A stretch of 47,637 nucleotides of DNA from Bacteroidota bacterium (GTDB lineage: Bacteria; Bacteroidota; Ignavibacteria; Ignavibacteriales; Ignavibacteriaceae), in contig JAKAJV010000012.1 of NCBI GenBank assembly GCA_021813585.1, positions 1-47,637 of the forward strand. Reading direction: 5' to 3'. Below, one piece after another: positions 1-8,652 of this stretch. Each line of letters begins with the position of its first letter. Within the stretch, counting starts at the first letter, position 1. The notes under the pieces were generated by a model. The model did not search any database. It was not told the DNA's origin and saw nothing but the letters and a program-made list of their open reading frames with translations. The position numbers were made by a program, and so were the translations under genes.

Positions 1-140
1 TTACGCAGGAATACATTTTGATGTCCGCATTGTCATTCCCACGAAAGTGGGAATCCATTTTTTATCATATTTTCGCATCTTGGATACCCGCTTTCGCGGG
101 TATGACACTCAAGCTTTATAATTTTGCATAACATGAGTTA
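1..140. mobile_element. MITE/REPIN-like element, copy 1 (cut by the window start)
   Basis: This is the near-complete first copy of an element repeated at 28561-28708. The right terminal repeat TGCATAACATGAGTTA is at 125-140. The left terminus is cut by the window edge and begins at TTACGCA. Inside are two hairpins in inverted orientation: ATTCCCAC-gaaa-GTGGGAAT at 35-54 and ATACCCGC-tttc-GCGGGTAT at 84-103. The two hairpin units are roughly reverse complements of each other, the arrangement seen in REPIN doublets. Comparison with copy 2 shows one indel and two substitutions over about 140 bp. No transposase is encoded. It lies beyond the korB terminator. Confidence 0.85.
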
Positions 141-256
141 CTTAATTTTTTTGTGCCCAAAGATAATATTTTCAAACTAATATTAAAATTAAATTTTTAT
201 TTTTTAATCTATAAATTTATTTTAGTTGATTAATATTATGATACGACAACCTGAAC

Positions 257-294
257 AAAAAAAATCTGATGAAAGCCGAACTGCTTTCATCAGA
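257..294 (-). terminator. Rho-independent terminator of korA-korB
   Basis: A perfect 12-bp stem (TCTGATGAAAGC at 265-276, GCTTTCATCAGA at 283-294) closes a 6-nt loop. On the minus strand it is followed by eight consecutive U (257-264). It lies 47 nt past the korB stop codon, as expected for an intrinsic terminator of the minus-strand transcript. Confidence 0.9.
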
Positions 295-341
295 TATAAT
301 TTTTTATGCAAAGCTGCGTAAAATTTAGACCGGGCTAAATC

Positions 342-1403
342 TTAGTTAACTTCCCAGGTATTTCCGTTAAACAACGTTTTTTCCAGGTCGCCTTCGCCTT
401 TGGATTTTTTAACCTGTTCAATCTGTTCCGCAACACCTTCATCATAAGTCGACTTAAAAATCTGCCTGAATATTCCGATAGGTGTGGGCAGTGAAGGATC
501 ATCTGTCATATGAGCTAATATTGTAGCGAGGATAGGACTTTCTGCAAACTCATCATGTATTAGGACATCCTCAACCCTGCGTTTGCCCGGGCCTACTTCA
601 ACCGCTTTTACAGTACCTCCTTCAAAAACAATTCCCTTATCCTTGTTTGCACCGAAAAGCATCGGCTTACCGTGTTCAAGCACAAGCAGATTATCGTCCT
701 TCGTCTTCTTGTCGGACAAATTATCGAAAGCACCGTCGTTATAAATTACACAATTCTGGAAAACTTCTATGAAGGCCAAGCCTTTATGTTCTGCTGCCCT
801 CTTAATTACTGCTTGAAGATGCTTCGGGTCTCTATCCAGAGTTCTTGCAACAAATGTAGACTCGGAACCCAGTGCCAGAGCAACAGGATTAAACGGGTAA
901 TCCACGCTTCCGTAAGGAGTGGTCTTTGTCTTTTTGCCTTTCTCAGAAGTAGGTGAATATTGACCCTTCGTCAGTCCGTAAATTTTATTATTGAAAAGGA
1001 TCATTTTCAAATCAACATTTTTGCGGCAGGCATGAATAAAGTGATTTCCGCCGATACTCAGCAGGTCACCGTCGCCGGTAGCTACCCACACAGAAAGATC
1101 GGGTCTGGCAACTTTAACACCGGTTGCAATTGCCGGGGCTCTGCCGTGGATGCCGTGGAATCCGTATGTGCTCATATAATAAGGAAAGCGCGAAGAGCAG
1201 CCTATACCGGAAATCCAAATTAGTTTTTCTTTATTAATTCCTACTATATCCGCGAATGATCTTTGTACTTGAGCAAGAATAGAATAATCGCCGCATCCCG
1301 GGCACCATCTTACATCCTGATCGCTGGCAAAATCTTTAGCCGTTAGTTTTATTTCTTGAACATCAACCTGCGCATTCGTTGAATCATTATGATTATCGGC
1401 CAT
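342..1403 (-). CDS. korB: 2-oxoacid:ferredoxin oxidoreductase, beta subunit (KorB-like)
   Basis: This is the thiamine-diphosphate subunit of a CoA-acylating 2-oxoacid:ferredoxin oxidoreductase, which with KorA oxidises 2-oxoglutarate or a related 2-oxoacid and passes electrons to ferredoxin. Near the N-terminus is WCPGCGD (Cys34 and Cys37 counted from the chosen start), followed by GIGCSSR and later FQNC, the four cysteines expected for the [4Fe-4S] cluster. The ThDP/Mg motif is GDGDLLSIGG with a downstream NNKIYGLTKG. The start is ATG at 1403 rather than the upstream TTG, because GGAGGA (1411-1416) lies 7 nt before it. The gene overlaps the end of korA by 11 nt, so translation is probably coupled. 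Substrate (2-oxoglutarate, pyruvate or branched-chain) cannot be fixed from sequence alone; KorB is the best fit. Confidence 0.92.
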   Translation of the reverse strand: MADNHNDSTNAQVDVQEIKLTAKDFASDQDVRWCPGCGDYSILAQVQRSFADIVGINKEKLIWISGIGCSSRFPYYMSTYGFHGIHGRAPAIATGVKVARPDLSVWVATGDGDLLSIGGNHFIHACRKNVDLKMILFNNKIYGLTKGQYSPTSEKGKKTKTTPYGSVDYPFNPVALALGSESTFVARTLDRDPKHLQAVIKRAAEHKGLAFIEVFQNCVIYNDGAFDNLSDKKTKDDNLLVLEHGKPMLFGANKDKGIVFEGGTVKAVEVGPGKRRVEDVLIHDEFAESPILATILAHMTDDPSLPTPIGIFRQIFKSTYDEGVAEQIEQVKKSKGEGDLEKTLFNGNTWEVN

Positions 1404-3243
1404 TATTTTTTCCTCCAAGTAATTCTTTTATTTTATTTTCAATGTCGGTTACCCTGAAAGGCAATCCTCTTACAACATTAAATTGCTCAACAGGAATTAA
1501 GAATTCGTTCCGCAGCATTTTTGCAAGCTGACCCAAATTTATTTCCGGAACCAATATCTTCTTAAACCTTCTTAAAACTTCTCCCGTATTTTTCGGGAAC
1601 GGATTCAAATATTTAAAATGAATCTGTGAGACTTTGTATCCGGAATTCCTTGCCTTAATTACTGCTTCTTTAATAGCACCAAATGTTCCTCCCCACCCTA
1701 CTACAAGCAGCTCTCCTTCCTGTTCACCATCAACAATAATATCGGGGATATCTCTTACCATATTTTTAACTTTTTGCTCTCTCAGCTTAATCATTTTGTC
1801 GTGGTTATCGGGATCATAACTAACGTTGCCTGTAATATTGGCTTTTTCCAATCCGCCTATCCGGTGTTCTAATCCGGGAGTACCTAATTTAACCCAGGGG
1901 CGGGATAAATTTTCATCCCTCAGATAAGGAGCGAATCCTTCCTTTTCTGTTCTGAATTTAACCGGAATCTCAGGCAGTTCATTTACATGCGGAACTTTCC
2001 ACGGTTCAGAGCCGTTTGCCAGGTAACCGTCTGTTAGTAAAATTACCGGCGACATATATTTTATTGCAAGCCTCGATGCTTCAATAGCCATATTAAAGCA
2101 ATCGCTTGGAGTTGAAGCGGCAAGCACCGCAACAGGAGACTCGCCGTTTCTGCCGTATACAGCTTGAAGCAGATCGGCCTGTTCTGTCTTTGTAGGCAAG
2201 CCGGTACTCGGCCCGCCTCTTTGAACATCGACTATAACCAGAGGCAGTTCAGTCATAACCGCTAAGCCGATGGCTTCGGTTTTTAATGCTAGCCCGGGCC
2301 CGCTGGTAGTTGTTAGGGCAAGGTCGCCTGCATAAGCCGCACCAATTGCCGAAGTAATGCCGGCAATTTCATCTTCCGCCTGAAGTGTTTTTACGCCGAA
2401 ATTTTTGTATGTGCTTAAGTATTGTAATATTTCGGAAGCCGGAGTTATAGGATAAGAACCAAGGAAGAGCGGTAAACCGCTTCGTACTGATGCAGCCAGA
2501 AATCCTAGAGCCGTGGCTTCGTTACCGGAAATGCTTCTATAGATTCCCTTGGGTAATTTTGCCGGCTCTACACTGTACCTGGTAGAAAATACTTCGGTCA
2601 TTTCGCCAAAGTTATATCCTGCTTTCAGAGCTTTTTCATTAGCATCTATAAATTGCGGTTTGTTTTTAAATTTTAGCTGAATCCAATCGAGGGTGGGTTC
2701 CAGAGGCCTGTTATAAAGCCAGTACATTAAGCCCAGTGCAAAGAAATTTTTACACCTGGAAATTTCTTTTTGAGAAAGCGAAGTCCCTTCTAGAGCCTTT
2801 GCAGTTAGATTAGCAATCGGAACCGGGTAAACTTCGTAGCCTTTCAAACTGCCGTCTTCCAAAGGATTGCTTTGATACTTTGCAAGCTGTAAATTCTTTT
2901 TATCGAACGCATCGGTGTTGGCTATAATCATACCGCCTGGTTTCAATTCGTCGATATTCTTTTTAATAGCAGCCGGATTCATTGCCACAAGCACGTCCGG
3001 TCTGTCTCCGGGCGTATGGATATCGCTGCTGCTAAAATGAAGTTGAAAACCGCTCACTCCGTAAACAGTTCCCTGCGGAGCCCTTATCTCGGCCGGATAA
3101 TCCGGAAGTGTGCTGAGATCATTACCAACCAGCGCAGTAGTATCGCTAAACTGACTTCCGGTTAACTGCATCCCGTCTCCGGAGTCCCCGGCAAACCTTA
3201 CCGTCACTTCTGCTAAATTTTGAACTTCTTTCTCTTTTATCAT
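1393..3243 (-). CDS. korA: 2-oxoacid:acceptor oxidoreductase, fused gamma-alpha subunit (KorA-like)
   Basis: This 616-aa protein carries the gamma domain in its first ~190 residues (VTVRFAGDSGDGMQLTG near residue 14) and the alpha (pyrimidine-binding/transketolase-like) domains from about residue 225 onward (FLGSYPITPASEI, TTSGPGLALKTE, QRGGPSTGLPTKTEQ). It pairs with the ThDP subunit encoded directly downstream. The fusion is the usual architecture of KorA-type enzymes in Bacteroidota and Chlorobiota. The complex is cytosolic and reduces ferredoxin, so it serves oxidative catabolism or, in reverse, reductive carboxylation. Direction of use is not visible in the sequence. Confidence 0.92.
   Translation of the reverse strand: MIKEKEVQNLAEVTVRFAGDSGDGMQLTGSQFSDTTALVGNDLSTLPDYPAEIRAPQGTVYGVSGFQLHFSSSDIHTPGDRPDVLVAMNPAAIKKNIDELKPGGMIIANTDAFDKKNLQLAKYQSNPLEDGSLKGYEVYPVPIANLTAKALEGTSLSQKEISRCKNFFALGLMYWLYNRPLEPTLDWIQLKFKNKPQFIDANEKALKAGYNFGEMTEVFSTRYSVEPAKLPKGIYRSISGNEATALGFLAASVRSGLPLFLGSYPITPASEILQYLSTYKNFGVKTLQAEDEIAGITSAIGAAYAGDLALTTTSGPGLALKTEAIGLAVMTELPLVIVDVQRGGPSTGLPTKTEQADLLQAVYGRNGESPVAVLAASTPSDCFNMAIEASRLAIKYMSPVILLTDGYLANGSEPWKVPHVNELPEIPVKFRTEKEGFAPYLRDENLSRPWVKLGTPGLEHRIGGLEKANITGNVSYDPDNHDKMIKLREQKVKNMVRDIPDIIVDGEQEGELLVVGWGGTFGAIKEAVIKARNSGYKVSQIHFKYLNPFPKNTGEVLRRFKKILVPEINLGQLAKMLRNEFLIPVEQFNVVRGLPFRVTDIENKIKELLGGKNNGR
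1411..1416 (-). promoter_or_regulatory. Shine-Dalgarno that decides the korB start
   Basis: GGAGGA on the minus strand sits 7 nt before ATG 1401-1403 and inside the last codons of korA. It rules in the methionine of MADNHND as the start and rules out the more upstream TTG. Confidence 0.8.
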
Positions 3244-3343
3244 TTTTTAATCTCGAATATTTAGTTATTTAAAAATCCGTAGAATTTCCCCATAAACCAT
3301 GCCATCATATAAAGTATATTTATAATTATAGTTTGTTTACATT

Positions 3344-3357
3344 ACAATAAATATTGT
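3344..3357 (-). promoter_or_regulatory. Candidate operator upstream of korA
   Basis: ACAATA-AA-TATTGT is a perfect 6-bp inverted repeat about 100 nt upstream of the korA start, just upstream of an AT-rich stretch that resembles a -10 region. The regulator is unknown, and such palindromes can arise by chance in AT-rich DNA. Confidence 0.25.
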
Positions 3358-3560
3358 TAACATATTCCATACGCTATCATTTTTATTTCTCACGAGTGGG
3401 AATGCCATTTTTAAGTTAGAAAATAGAATTAAATATTTGTGAATTGAAAATAATTATTCTAACATTTTTAATTTGATGATAGGATGGGAAGGACAATAAA
3501 ATTGTTGACTTGACATTTATGAAATATTCTTACGAAGAATATATTTGATTTTTTTCCGAA

Positions 3561-3607
3561 GCGGTGAAATCTGAATCCCGGATTAATCGGTCGTCCGATT
3601 TCACCGC
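3561..3607. repeat. Strong inverted repeat downstream of dsbD
   Basis: GCGGTGAAATC (3561-3571) and GATTTCACCGC (3597-3607) form a perfect 11-bp stem around a 25-nt loop that contains GATTAATC. On the minus strand the following bases are A-rich, not U-rich, so it is not a textbook intrinsic terminator. It could still end or protect the nadE-dsbD transcript, or be a protein-binding site. Confidence 0.6.
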
Positions 3608-3643
3608 GTATTATTTAATTGGGTAAGTAGAAGTATAATTATA

Positions 3644-5437
3644 TCAATCTACGCTGTTCAATATCTTTAAAAATTCGTTGGCATTAAGGTAGCCGGTAAT
3701 CCTTTCAACTTCCTTACCCTTGGAGTTAATTATCAGCACTGTAGGGACGCCGACTATATTATACTTATCTCTTAACGCTTCCACCTCGGGCGAAAGTGAT
3801 TTGGTCATATTAGCCTTGTAAGTTAAAAAGCTTTTCGCCGCATCTATTACTTTAGGATCTCTAAATGTTGAGGCGTCGAGTTCTTTACACGGTATGCACC
3901 AATCGGCGTAAAAGTCTATTATCATTCCCCTGCTGCTGCTTAAGCCTGCTGTGGAAATATTTGAGTTATATGGTTTCCAATTTATCTCTGCTTTTTGCTC
4001 TGGGATAAGAGAATAAACTGCAACTGCAATAATTAAGATGGAGAAGGCTATCTTAAAAATTCTAAAACCTTTTATCTTGCTGCCGAACTTCTCGAAGATT
4101 AATAAATAGAGCCCGGTTACTATCATATAAACCGGCAAAACGTAACCGGAAAAGCTTTTCGGCAACAAAGGTAAAATGAAATAGAATGCCATACCGATTA
4201 AAATAAATCCGAAAATATGCTTAACCGCTTCCATCCATTCGCCTGCTTTGGGAAGCTTTTTAATCTTACCCGAAAATACTGCAAGGATTAAATAAGGCAG
4301 CCCTAGTCCGAGTGCCAGCACAAAGAACATTAAGAACCCGAAGAAAGGATCGGCCTTTGCGGCAACGTATGTTACTAGTCCCAGAACAAAAGGACCGATA
4401 CAAGGCGCAGCAACTATGCCCATGGTAAGGCCCATAAAGAAAGCGCCATAATAGCCGCTCTTTGCCCCGCCTGCTTTTGCTACTATAGAATTAGGAAGCT
4501 GGAACTCGTAAACGCCGAACATGCTTAAGGACAGCACCACAAAAACCAGCGCAATAAAAATTATTACAACCGGATTTTGCAGAAGCGATCCGAACACGGC
4601 ACCGCTTAACGCAGTTACCACACCAATTACTGAATACGTTATGGCCATACCAATGACGAACAGCAGCCCCATCATAAAAAGCTTCTTGGTGCTGCCTTCA
4701 CTCTGCCCGCCGAAGAAACCGATGGTTATGGGTATAAGAGGGTAAACACAGGGCGTTAAGTTTAATGCAAGTCCACCGATAAAGATGAACAACAGGCTTA
4801 ATAAAATTCCGCTGTGCTCTAGCACGGAGGTTACTGAGCTTTTATTTGAATCTACCGATGCATTTGACCCGGTATAATTAAGATCGATATTCTTAAATAC
4901 GCTCTCATTTATTTCCGCAGCATTAACCGAATTGTCCGCTACTTCTACCATTAGTGTATCTTTTAGAACAACCGGCGGCAGACACGTCATATTGTTGCAT
5001 GATTGATATTCAACGTTTACTACCAAAGGATATTTGCCCGGCGCCAAACCCGAAGGTGCTTGGACTAAGCCGCCAATAAATACTTCTCCCTCCCAAACAG
5101 ACAGCGGCGTTTCGGAAAAGCTTAATTTGATATCGCTCGCTTCAGGATAAACTGTTTTAGATAAAACAAATTCTTTTGAAGAATCAATGCTTAACTTTGT
5201 AGGAATTAAAAAGCTCTCATGCGGTTTGTCTGAATTTATATGCCAGCCTTTGTCCACTTCGAGCCGGGCTGCTATTTTGAATTCGCTTACTGCATGAACC
5301 TTATCTAACGACTGGAAAGCCTTTAAGGTTACTACATTTTTTTGAAATCCGAACTGAGCATAATTGAAGCCCGCTGCAAAGCAGATTAGAATTATGATTG
5401 AAATAAATTTCAGCTTGTTAACTCTCATTATATCCAT
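3644..5437 (-). CDS. dsbD: Thiol:disulfide interchange protein DsbD
   Basis: DsbD carries reducing equivalents from cytosolic thioredoxin across the inner membrane to periplasmic thiol proteins. After an N-terminal signal segment, the periplasmic alpha domain (residues ~30-170) shows the redox pair SCNNMTC. The central CcdA-like membrane domain of about eight segments (~205-480) has its two cysteines in LTPCVYPL and AAPCIGPF. The C-terminal thioredoxin-like domain has WCIPCK about 80 residues from the end. Length (597 aa) is normal. It follows nadE with a 25-nt gap and is probably co-transcribed. Two ATG starts three codons apart (MDI or MRV) are both possible; neither has a clear Shine-Dalgarno. 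Confidence 0.95.
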   Translation of the reverse strand: MDIMRVNKLKFISIIILICFAAGFNYAQFGFQKNVVTLKAFQSLDKVHAVSEFKIAARLEVDKGWHINSDKPHESFLIPTKLSIDSSKEFVLSKTVYPEASDIKLSFSETPLSVWEGEVFIGGLVQAPSGLAPGKYPLVVNVEYQSCNNMTCLPPVVLKDTLMVEVADNSVNAAEINESVFKNIDLNYTGSNASVDSNKSSVTSVLEHSGILLSLLFIFIGGLALNLTPCVYPLIPITIGFFGGQSEGSTKKLFMMGLLFVIGMAITYSVIGVVTALSGAVFGSLLQNPVVIIFIALVFVVLSLSMFGVYEFQLPNSIVAKAGGAKSGYYGAFFMGLTMGIVAAPCIGPFVLGLVTYVAAKADPFFGFLMFFVLALGLGLPYLILAVFSGKIKKLPKAGEWMEAVKHIFGFILIGMAFYFILPLLPKSFSGYVLPVYMIVTGLYLLIFEKFGSKIKGFRIFKIAFSILIIAVAVYSLIPEQKAEINWKPYNSNISTAGLSSSRGMIIDFYADWCIPCKELDASTFRDPKVIDAAKSFLTYKANMTKSLSPEVEALRDKYNIVGVPTVLIINSKGKEVERITGYLNANEFLKILNSVD

Positions 5438-5462
5438 TGTAAACTTTAATATTTAATAATTT

Positions 5463-7100
5463 TTATTTCCGCCATCCCTGCACTATAGGGTACCTTCTTC
5501 CGTACCCGAAGGCTTTTTTAGAAACTCTTAATGCCGGCGCGGCCTGCTTTCTTTTAAATTCATTTATATCAACCAATCTCAAAACTTCCTTCACCACCTT
5601 ATCGTCGCCGATGATTGCCGAAATTTCTTTCTGCTCTTTATTTTCTTCCAGGTACATCCTAAGTATTTTATCTAAAAGTTCATACTCCGGAAGAGAGTCC
5701 TGGTCTTTTTGCCCTTGCCTTAGTTCCGCCGAAGGAGCTTTATCTATAATTTCTACCGGAATAATTTCTTCATCCCTGTTTATATACTTTACCATTCTAT
5801 AAACATCTGTCTTATAAACATCCGCAATAACTGCTAGACCGCCGCTCATGTCTCCGTACAAAGTGCAATAGCCTACAGCCATTTCGCTTTTGTTGCCTGT
5901 TGTAAGAAGCAGATATCCATGCTTATTAGAAAGTGCCATCAGGTATAAGCCGCGCAGCCTTGCCTGAATATTTTCTTCCGTAATACCGGCAGTCTTACCT
6001 GCAAAAGCATGGTTAAGCATTTCAATAGTCTTATCTACTACAGGCTGTATGGAAATCTGTTCTGATGAGATGTTTAATTTTGAAATAAGTTTCCGGGAGT
6101 CGGTTATGCTTCCCTGGCTTGAGTATTCGGAAGGCATAAGTACAACATGCACATTTTCCTTTCCGAGCGCCCGCACCGCAATATACGTAACAAGGGCGGA
6201 ATCAATCCCCCCGCTCAATCCTACCAGCAGCTTCTTAAACCCAAGCTTGCCGCAGTATTCTTTTACACCGTAAATTAGCGCATCAAGAACCTCTTTCTCA
6301 AAAGTTCCTTCGGATTGTTTTACCGGCTTATAATTTTCCTTAGTATCGAAAATAAGATAGTCTTCCGTATAGGCTTTACCCAAACGGACGAGGTACCCTT
6401 TGGAATCGAAGCACATACTTGCACCGTCGAATATCAAATCGGTTTGAGCGCCTACGCAGCAAACATACGCGAGTGGAATTTTATCCTGCCTTGTAAGAAC
6501 CGATAACATCTGCTGCCTGTCTTTTCTCTTGCCGTACGAATACGGGCTTGCCGATATATTTATTAATAAGCTAGCGCCTTTATCGATTAGCTTTTTTACA
6601 GGATCGATACTGTACCTTCTTCTATGCCAGTAGTCGGCGTCGTTCCAAATATCCTCGCAGATCGATATCCCCAATTTTTCATCTTTGAACAAATGCACAT
6701 GCACATCTTTTGCCTGGTCGAAATACCTCATCTCGTCAAAGACATCGTAATTAGGAATTAAGGTCTTATGCTGTATAAATTGAATTTTTCCGTCGTAGCA
6801 AAGAATGGCGGAGTTGTGGATATCCGTGCCGATAAGATCGTCGTCTTCCGTAATTGCGCCGAACAACAGCCCGGTTCCTTTTGTTACCGAGGCAATTTCA
6901 TTTGCAGCATTATTAACCGCACTTCTGAATTCTTTTTTCTCTACCAGGTCTAGAGGCGGATAACCAACCAATGCCAGCTCAGGAAAAATTACCAGATCAA
7001 CTCCGTCTTTAACCCCGGCATTATAACCTTCAATTATTTTCGCCTTGTTGTTTTCTATATCTCCGATTACAGTATCAATTTGGCATAGAGCAATTTTCAT
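5463..7100 (-). CDS. nadE: Glutamine-dependent NAD+ synthetase
   Basis: The enzyme performs the last step of NAD+ synthesis, amidating nicotinic acid adenine dinucleotide with ATP and glutamine-derived ammonia. The N-terminal nitrilase-fold glutaminase domain (about 1-250) shows its Glu in VIFPELALVGYPP, its Lys in HKTLIPNYDVFDE and its nucleophile Cys in LGISICEDIW. The C-terminal synthetase domain has the PP-loop GLSGGIDSALV and the TTGNKSEMAVGY signature. The 545-aa length is typical of bacterial two-domain NadE. It is the first gene of a probable nadE-dsbD operon. Confidence 0.96.
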   Translation of the reverse strand: MKIALCQIDTVIGDIENNKAKIIEGYNAGVKDGVDLVIFPELALVGYPPLDLVEKKEFRSAVNNAANEIASVTKGTGLLFGAITEDDDLIGTDIHNSAILCYDGKIQFIQHKTLIPNYDVFDEMRYFDQAKDVHVHLFKDEKLGISICEDIWNDADYWHRRRYSIDPVKKLIDKGASLLINISASPYSYGKRKDRQQMLSVLTRQDKIPLAYVCCVGAQTDLIFDGASMCFDSKGYLVRLGKAYTEDYLIFDTKENYKPVKQSEGTFEKEVLDALIYGVKEYCGKLGFKKLLVGLSGGIDSALVTYIAVRALGKENVHVVLMPSEYSSQGSITDSRKLISKLNISSEQISIQPVVDKTIEMLNHAFAGKTAGITEENIQARLRGLYLMALSNKHGYLLLTTGNKSEMAVGYCTLYGDMSGGLAVIADVYKTDVYRMVKYINRDEEIIPVEIIDKAPSAELRQGQKDQDSLPEYELLDKILRMYLEENKEQKEISAIIGDDKVVKEVLRLVDINEFKRKQAAPALRVSKKAFGYGRRYPIVQGWRK

Positions 7101-7231
7101 ATCAATCCAAATTTTTTTTACAAAAATAGGAAAGGCATCTAGATTTTACAATCTATAAAAAGAGTGCATCATGTTTTATTAAAATATTTGTGTTATTTTG
7201 GAATACATTTTTTCCAACATGTGCAAACGAA

Positions 7232-8029
7232 ATGCTTAAAAGAATTTTACTCCCGGTTTTTCTATTTGCAGCTCTCATCTATCCACAGGATACTTTATTC
7301 TTCAACAGGAGCTATATACCGCATACCGACACGACGCTTGTGTTTACGCCGTCCGATTACAATCCGTCTGTTTCCTACCCGCTTGTATTTATGCTGCACG
7401 GCTGGTCCGGCAATTATGCACAGTGGGGCGAAGATGCGGATTTACAGGGCTACGCAAATAAAGACAGCCTTATAATAGTGTGCCCGGACGGATTTTATGA
7501 TTCGTGGTATATAAACAGCCCGGTTAAGAAGAACAGCCAGTACGTTAAATTTTTCTTTAACGATCTTGTGCCGAAAATTTTTGCAAAATTTAATATCGAT
7601 AGGAAAAACATTTTTATAACCGGGCTTAGCATGGGAGGCCACGGTGCAATTTATTTGTACCTTACTCACAGTAAATTCTTTAAGAGCGCGGGAAGCACCA
7701 GCGGCATTCTGGATATAACCGCATTCCCTAAAAATTGGGGGCTGCCTAAAGTACTGGGCCCGTTTGATTCTACCGCCGGCAGTTGGAAAGATTTTTCGGA
7801 TATCTATCTATTGAAAAATATTAAGGGCAATAAAATTCCTATAATAGTGGATTGCGGCAGCGAAGACTTTGCTTTTGATGTTAACAAAAGATTCGATGAA
7901 AAATGTAAGGAGCTCGACATTCCTATTGATTTTATTACCGGTCCCGGCAGCCATAACCATGATTACTGGAAAAGGTCGGTAGTGAAGCATTTTCAATTTT
8001 TTAAAAGCCTTATTGAAGAGAGTAAATAA
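7232..8029 (+). CDS. Exported alpha/beta-hydrolase (putative esterase, D/XynZ-type)
   Basis: The mature protein resembles the putative-esterase family (esterase D, feruloyl/acetyl esterases). Visible features are the oxyanion-side HGWSGN, the nucleophile elbow GLSMGG, an acidic region DCGSEDF and a late GSHNHDYWK that supplies the catalytic histidine. The start at 7232 gives MLKRILLPVFLFAALIYPQ, a clean signal peptide; a longer frame opens at 7190 but adds a segment with no signal character. It probably acts in the periplasm or outside the cell on an ester substrate that the sequence does not reveal. It is divergent from nadE across 131 bp. Confidence 0.85.
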   Translation: MLKRILLPVFLFAALIYPQDTLFFNRSYIPHTDTTLVFTPSDYNPSVSYPLVFMLHGWSGNYAQWGEDADLQGYANKDSLIIVCPDGFYDSWYINSPVKKNSQYVKFFFNDLVPKIFAKFNIDRKNIFITGLSMGGHGAIYLYLTHSKFFKSAGSTSGILDITAFPKNWGLPKVLGPFDSTAGSWKDFSDIYLLKNIKGNKIPIIVDCGSEDFAFDVNKRFDEKCKELDIPIDFITGPGSHNHDYWKRSVVKHFQFFKSLIEESK

Positions 8030-8147
8030 ATTTTTAACCGTTAATCTTTTTTTACTCCCGTACTTCAAACAAGTTTACCGGCAAAATAATTGATAAATTT
8101 CCTTTGTACTATTTTTTGTATTATTACCTGCAGAAAAACAAAATATT

Positions 8148-8156
8148 AAAGGAGGT
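8148..8156 (+). promoter_or_regulatory. Near-perfect Shine-Dalgarno of the PspC gene
   Basis: AAAGGAGGT lies 5 nt before ATG 8162. It is unusually strong for this window, where many genes have no recognisable site, and suggests high translation of the PspC-domain protein. Confidence 0.8.
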
Positions 8157-8161
8157 ACAAG

Positions 8162-8629
8162 ATGCCGAAGAAGTTATACCGTTCTAGAAAAGATAAAATG
8201 ATAGGCGGAGTTGCCGGCGGCCTTGCAGAGTATTTTGAAGTCGATCCCACACTTGTTAGAATAATCTTCATCGTCACTCTCTTCCTTGGCGGGAGCGGCG
8301 TTCTTGCGTATATTATTCTATGGATTGTTGTACCCGAAGAGCCGTATGTCTTTACAACCGCAGGCACAACAACGGAAAGCACATCATCATCTTCAACTGC
8401 TTCATCAAGCGAGCAGAAATCGACTGCCGAGCCCGATTTTACGGCCTACCGCGAGGCATATGAGGAACAAAGACACAGGCGCAGAAATATTGGCGGAACA
8501 ATACTGATAATAATTGGCGTGCTGTTTCTAGCCGATAACTTTATCCCGAGATTTAATTTCGGAGACTACTGGCCGCTGATTTTAATCGCTCTCGGCTTTG
8601 GATTATTATTGAGATCTAAAAAGAATTAA
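8162..8629 (+). CDS. PspC-domain membrane protein
   Basis: Residues 1-60 form a PspC domain (KLYRSRKDKMIGGVAGGLAE, then a membrane segment ending in ILWIVVPEEP). A Ser/Thr-rich linker follows (~62-85). The C-terminal ~45 residues hold a second hydrophobic pair (NIGGTILIIIGVLFLADNF and a later helix) of the LiaI/LiaF-like type. PspC proteins sense or relay envelope stress at the inner membrane, known from phage-shock and LiaFSR systems. The next gene, 23 nt downstream, repeats the LiaF-like segment, so the pair probably works together. No pspA or liaRS is adjacent. Confidence 0.88.
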   Translation: MPKKLYRSRKDKMIGGVAGGLAEYFEVDPTLVRIIFIVTLFLGGSGVLAYIILWIVVPEEPYVFTTAGTTTESTSSSSTASSSEQKSTAEPDFTAYREAYEEQRHRRRNIGGTILIIIGVLFLADNFIPRFNFGDYWPLILIALGFGLLLRSKKN

Positions 8630-8652
8630 TTACTAATCTTAATGAGAAAAAT

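Larger units (their letters stand above)
3244..3643. other. 400-bp intergenic region upstream of korA, downstream of dsbD
   Basis: No gene is seen. It holds the presumed korA promoter with an AT-rich inverted repeat (3344-3357), a possible relic of the REP-like unit of the repeated element (3388-3412, CACGAGTGGGAATGCCATTT), and a strong 11-bp inverted repeat at 3561-3607. Confidence 0.6.
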
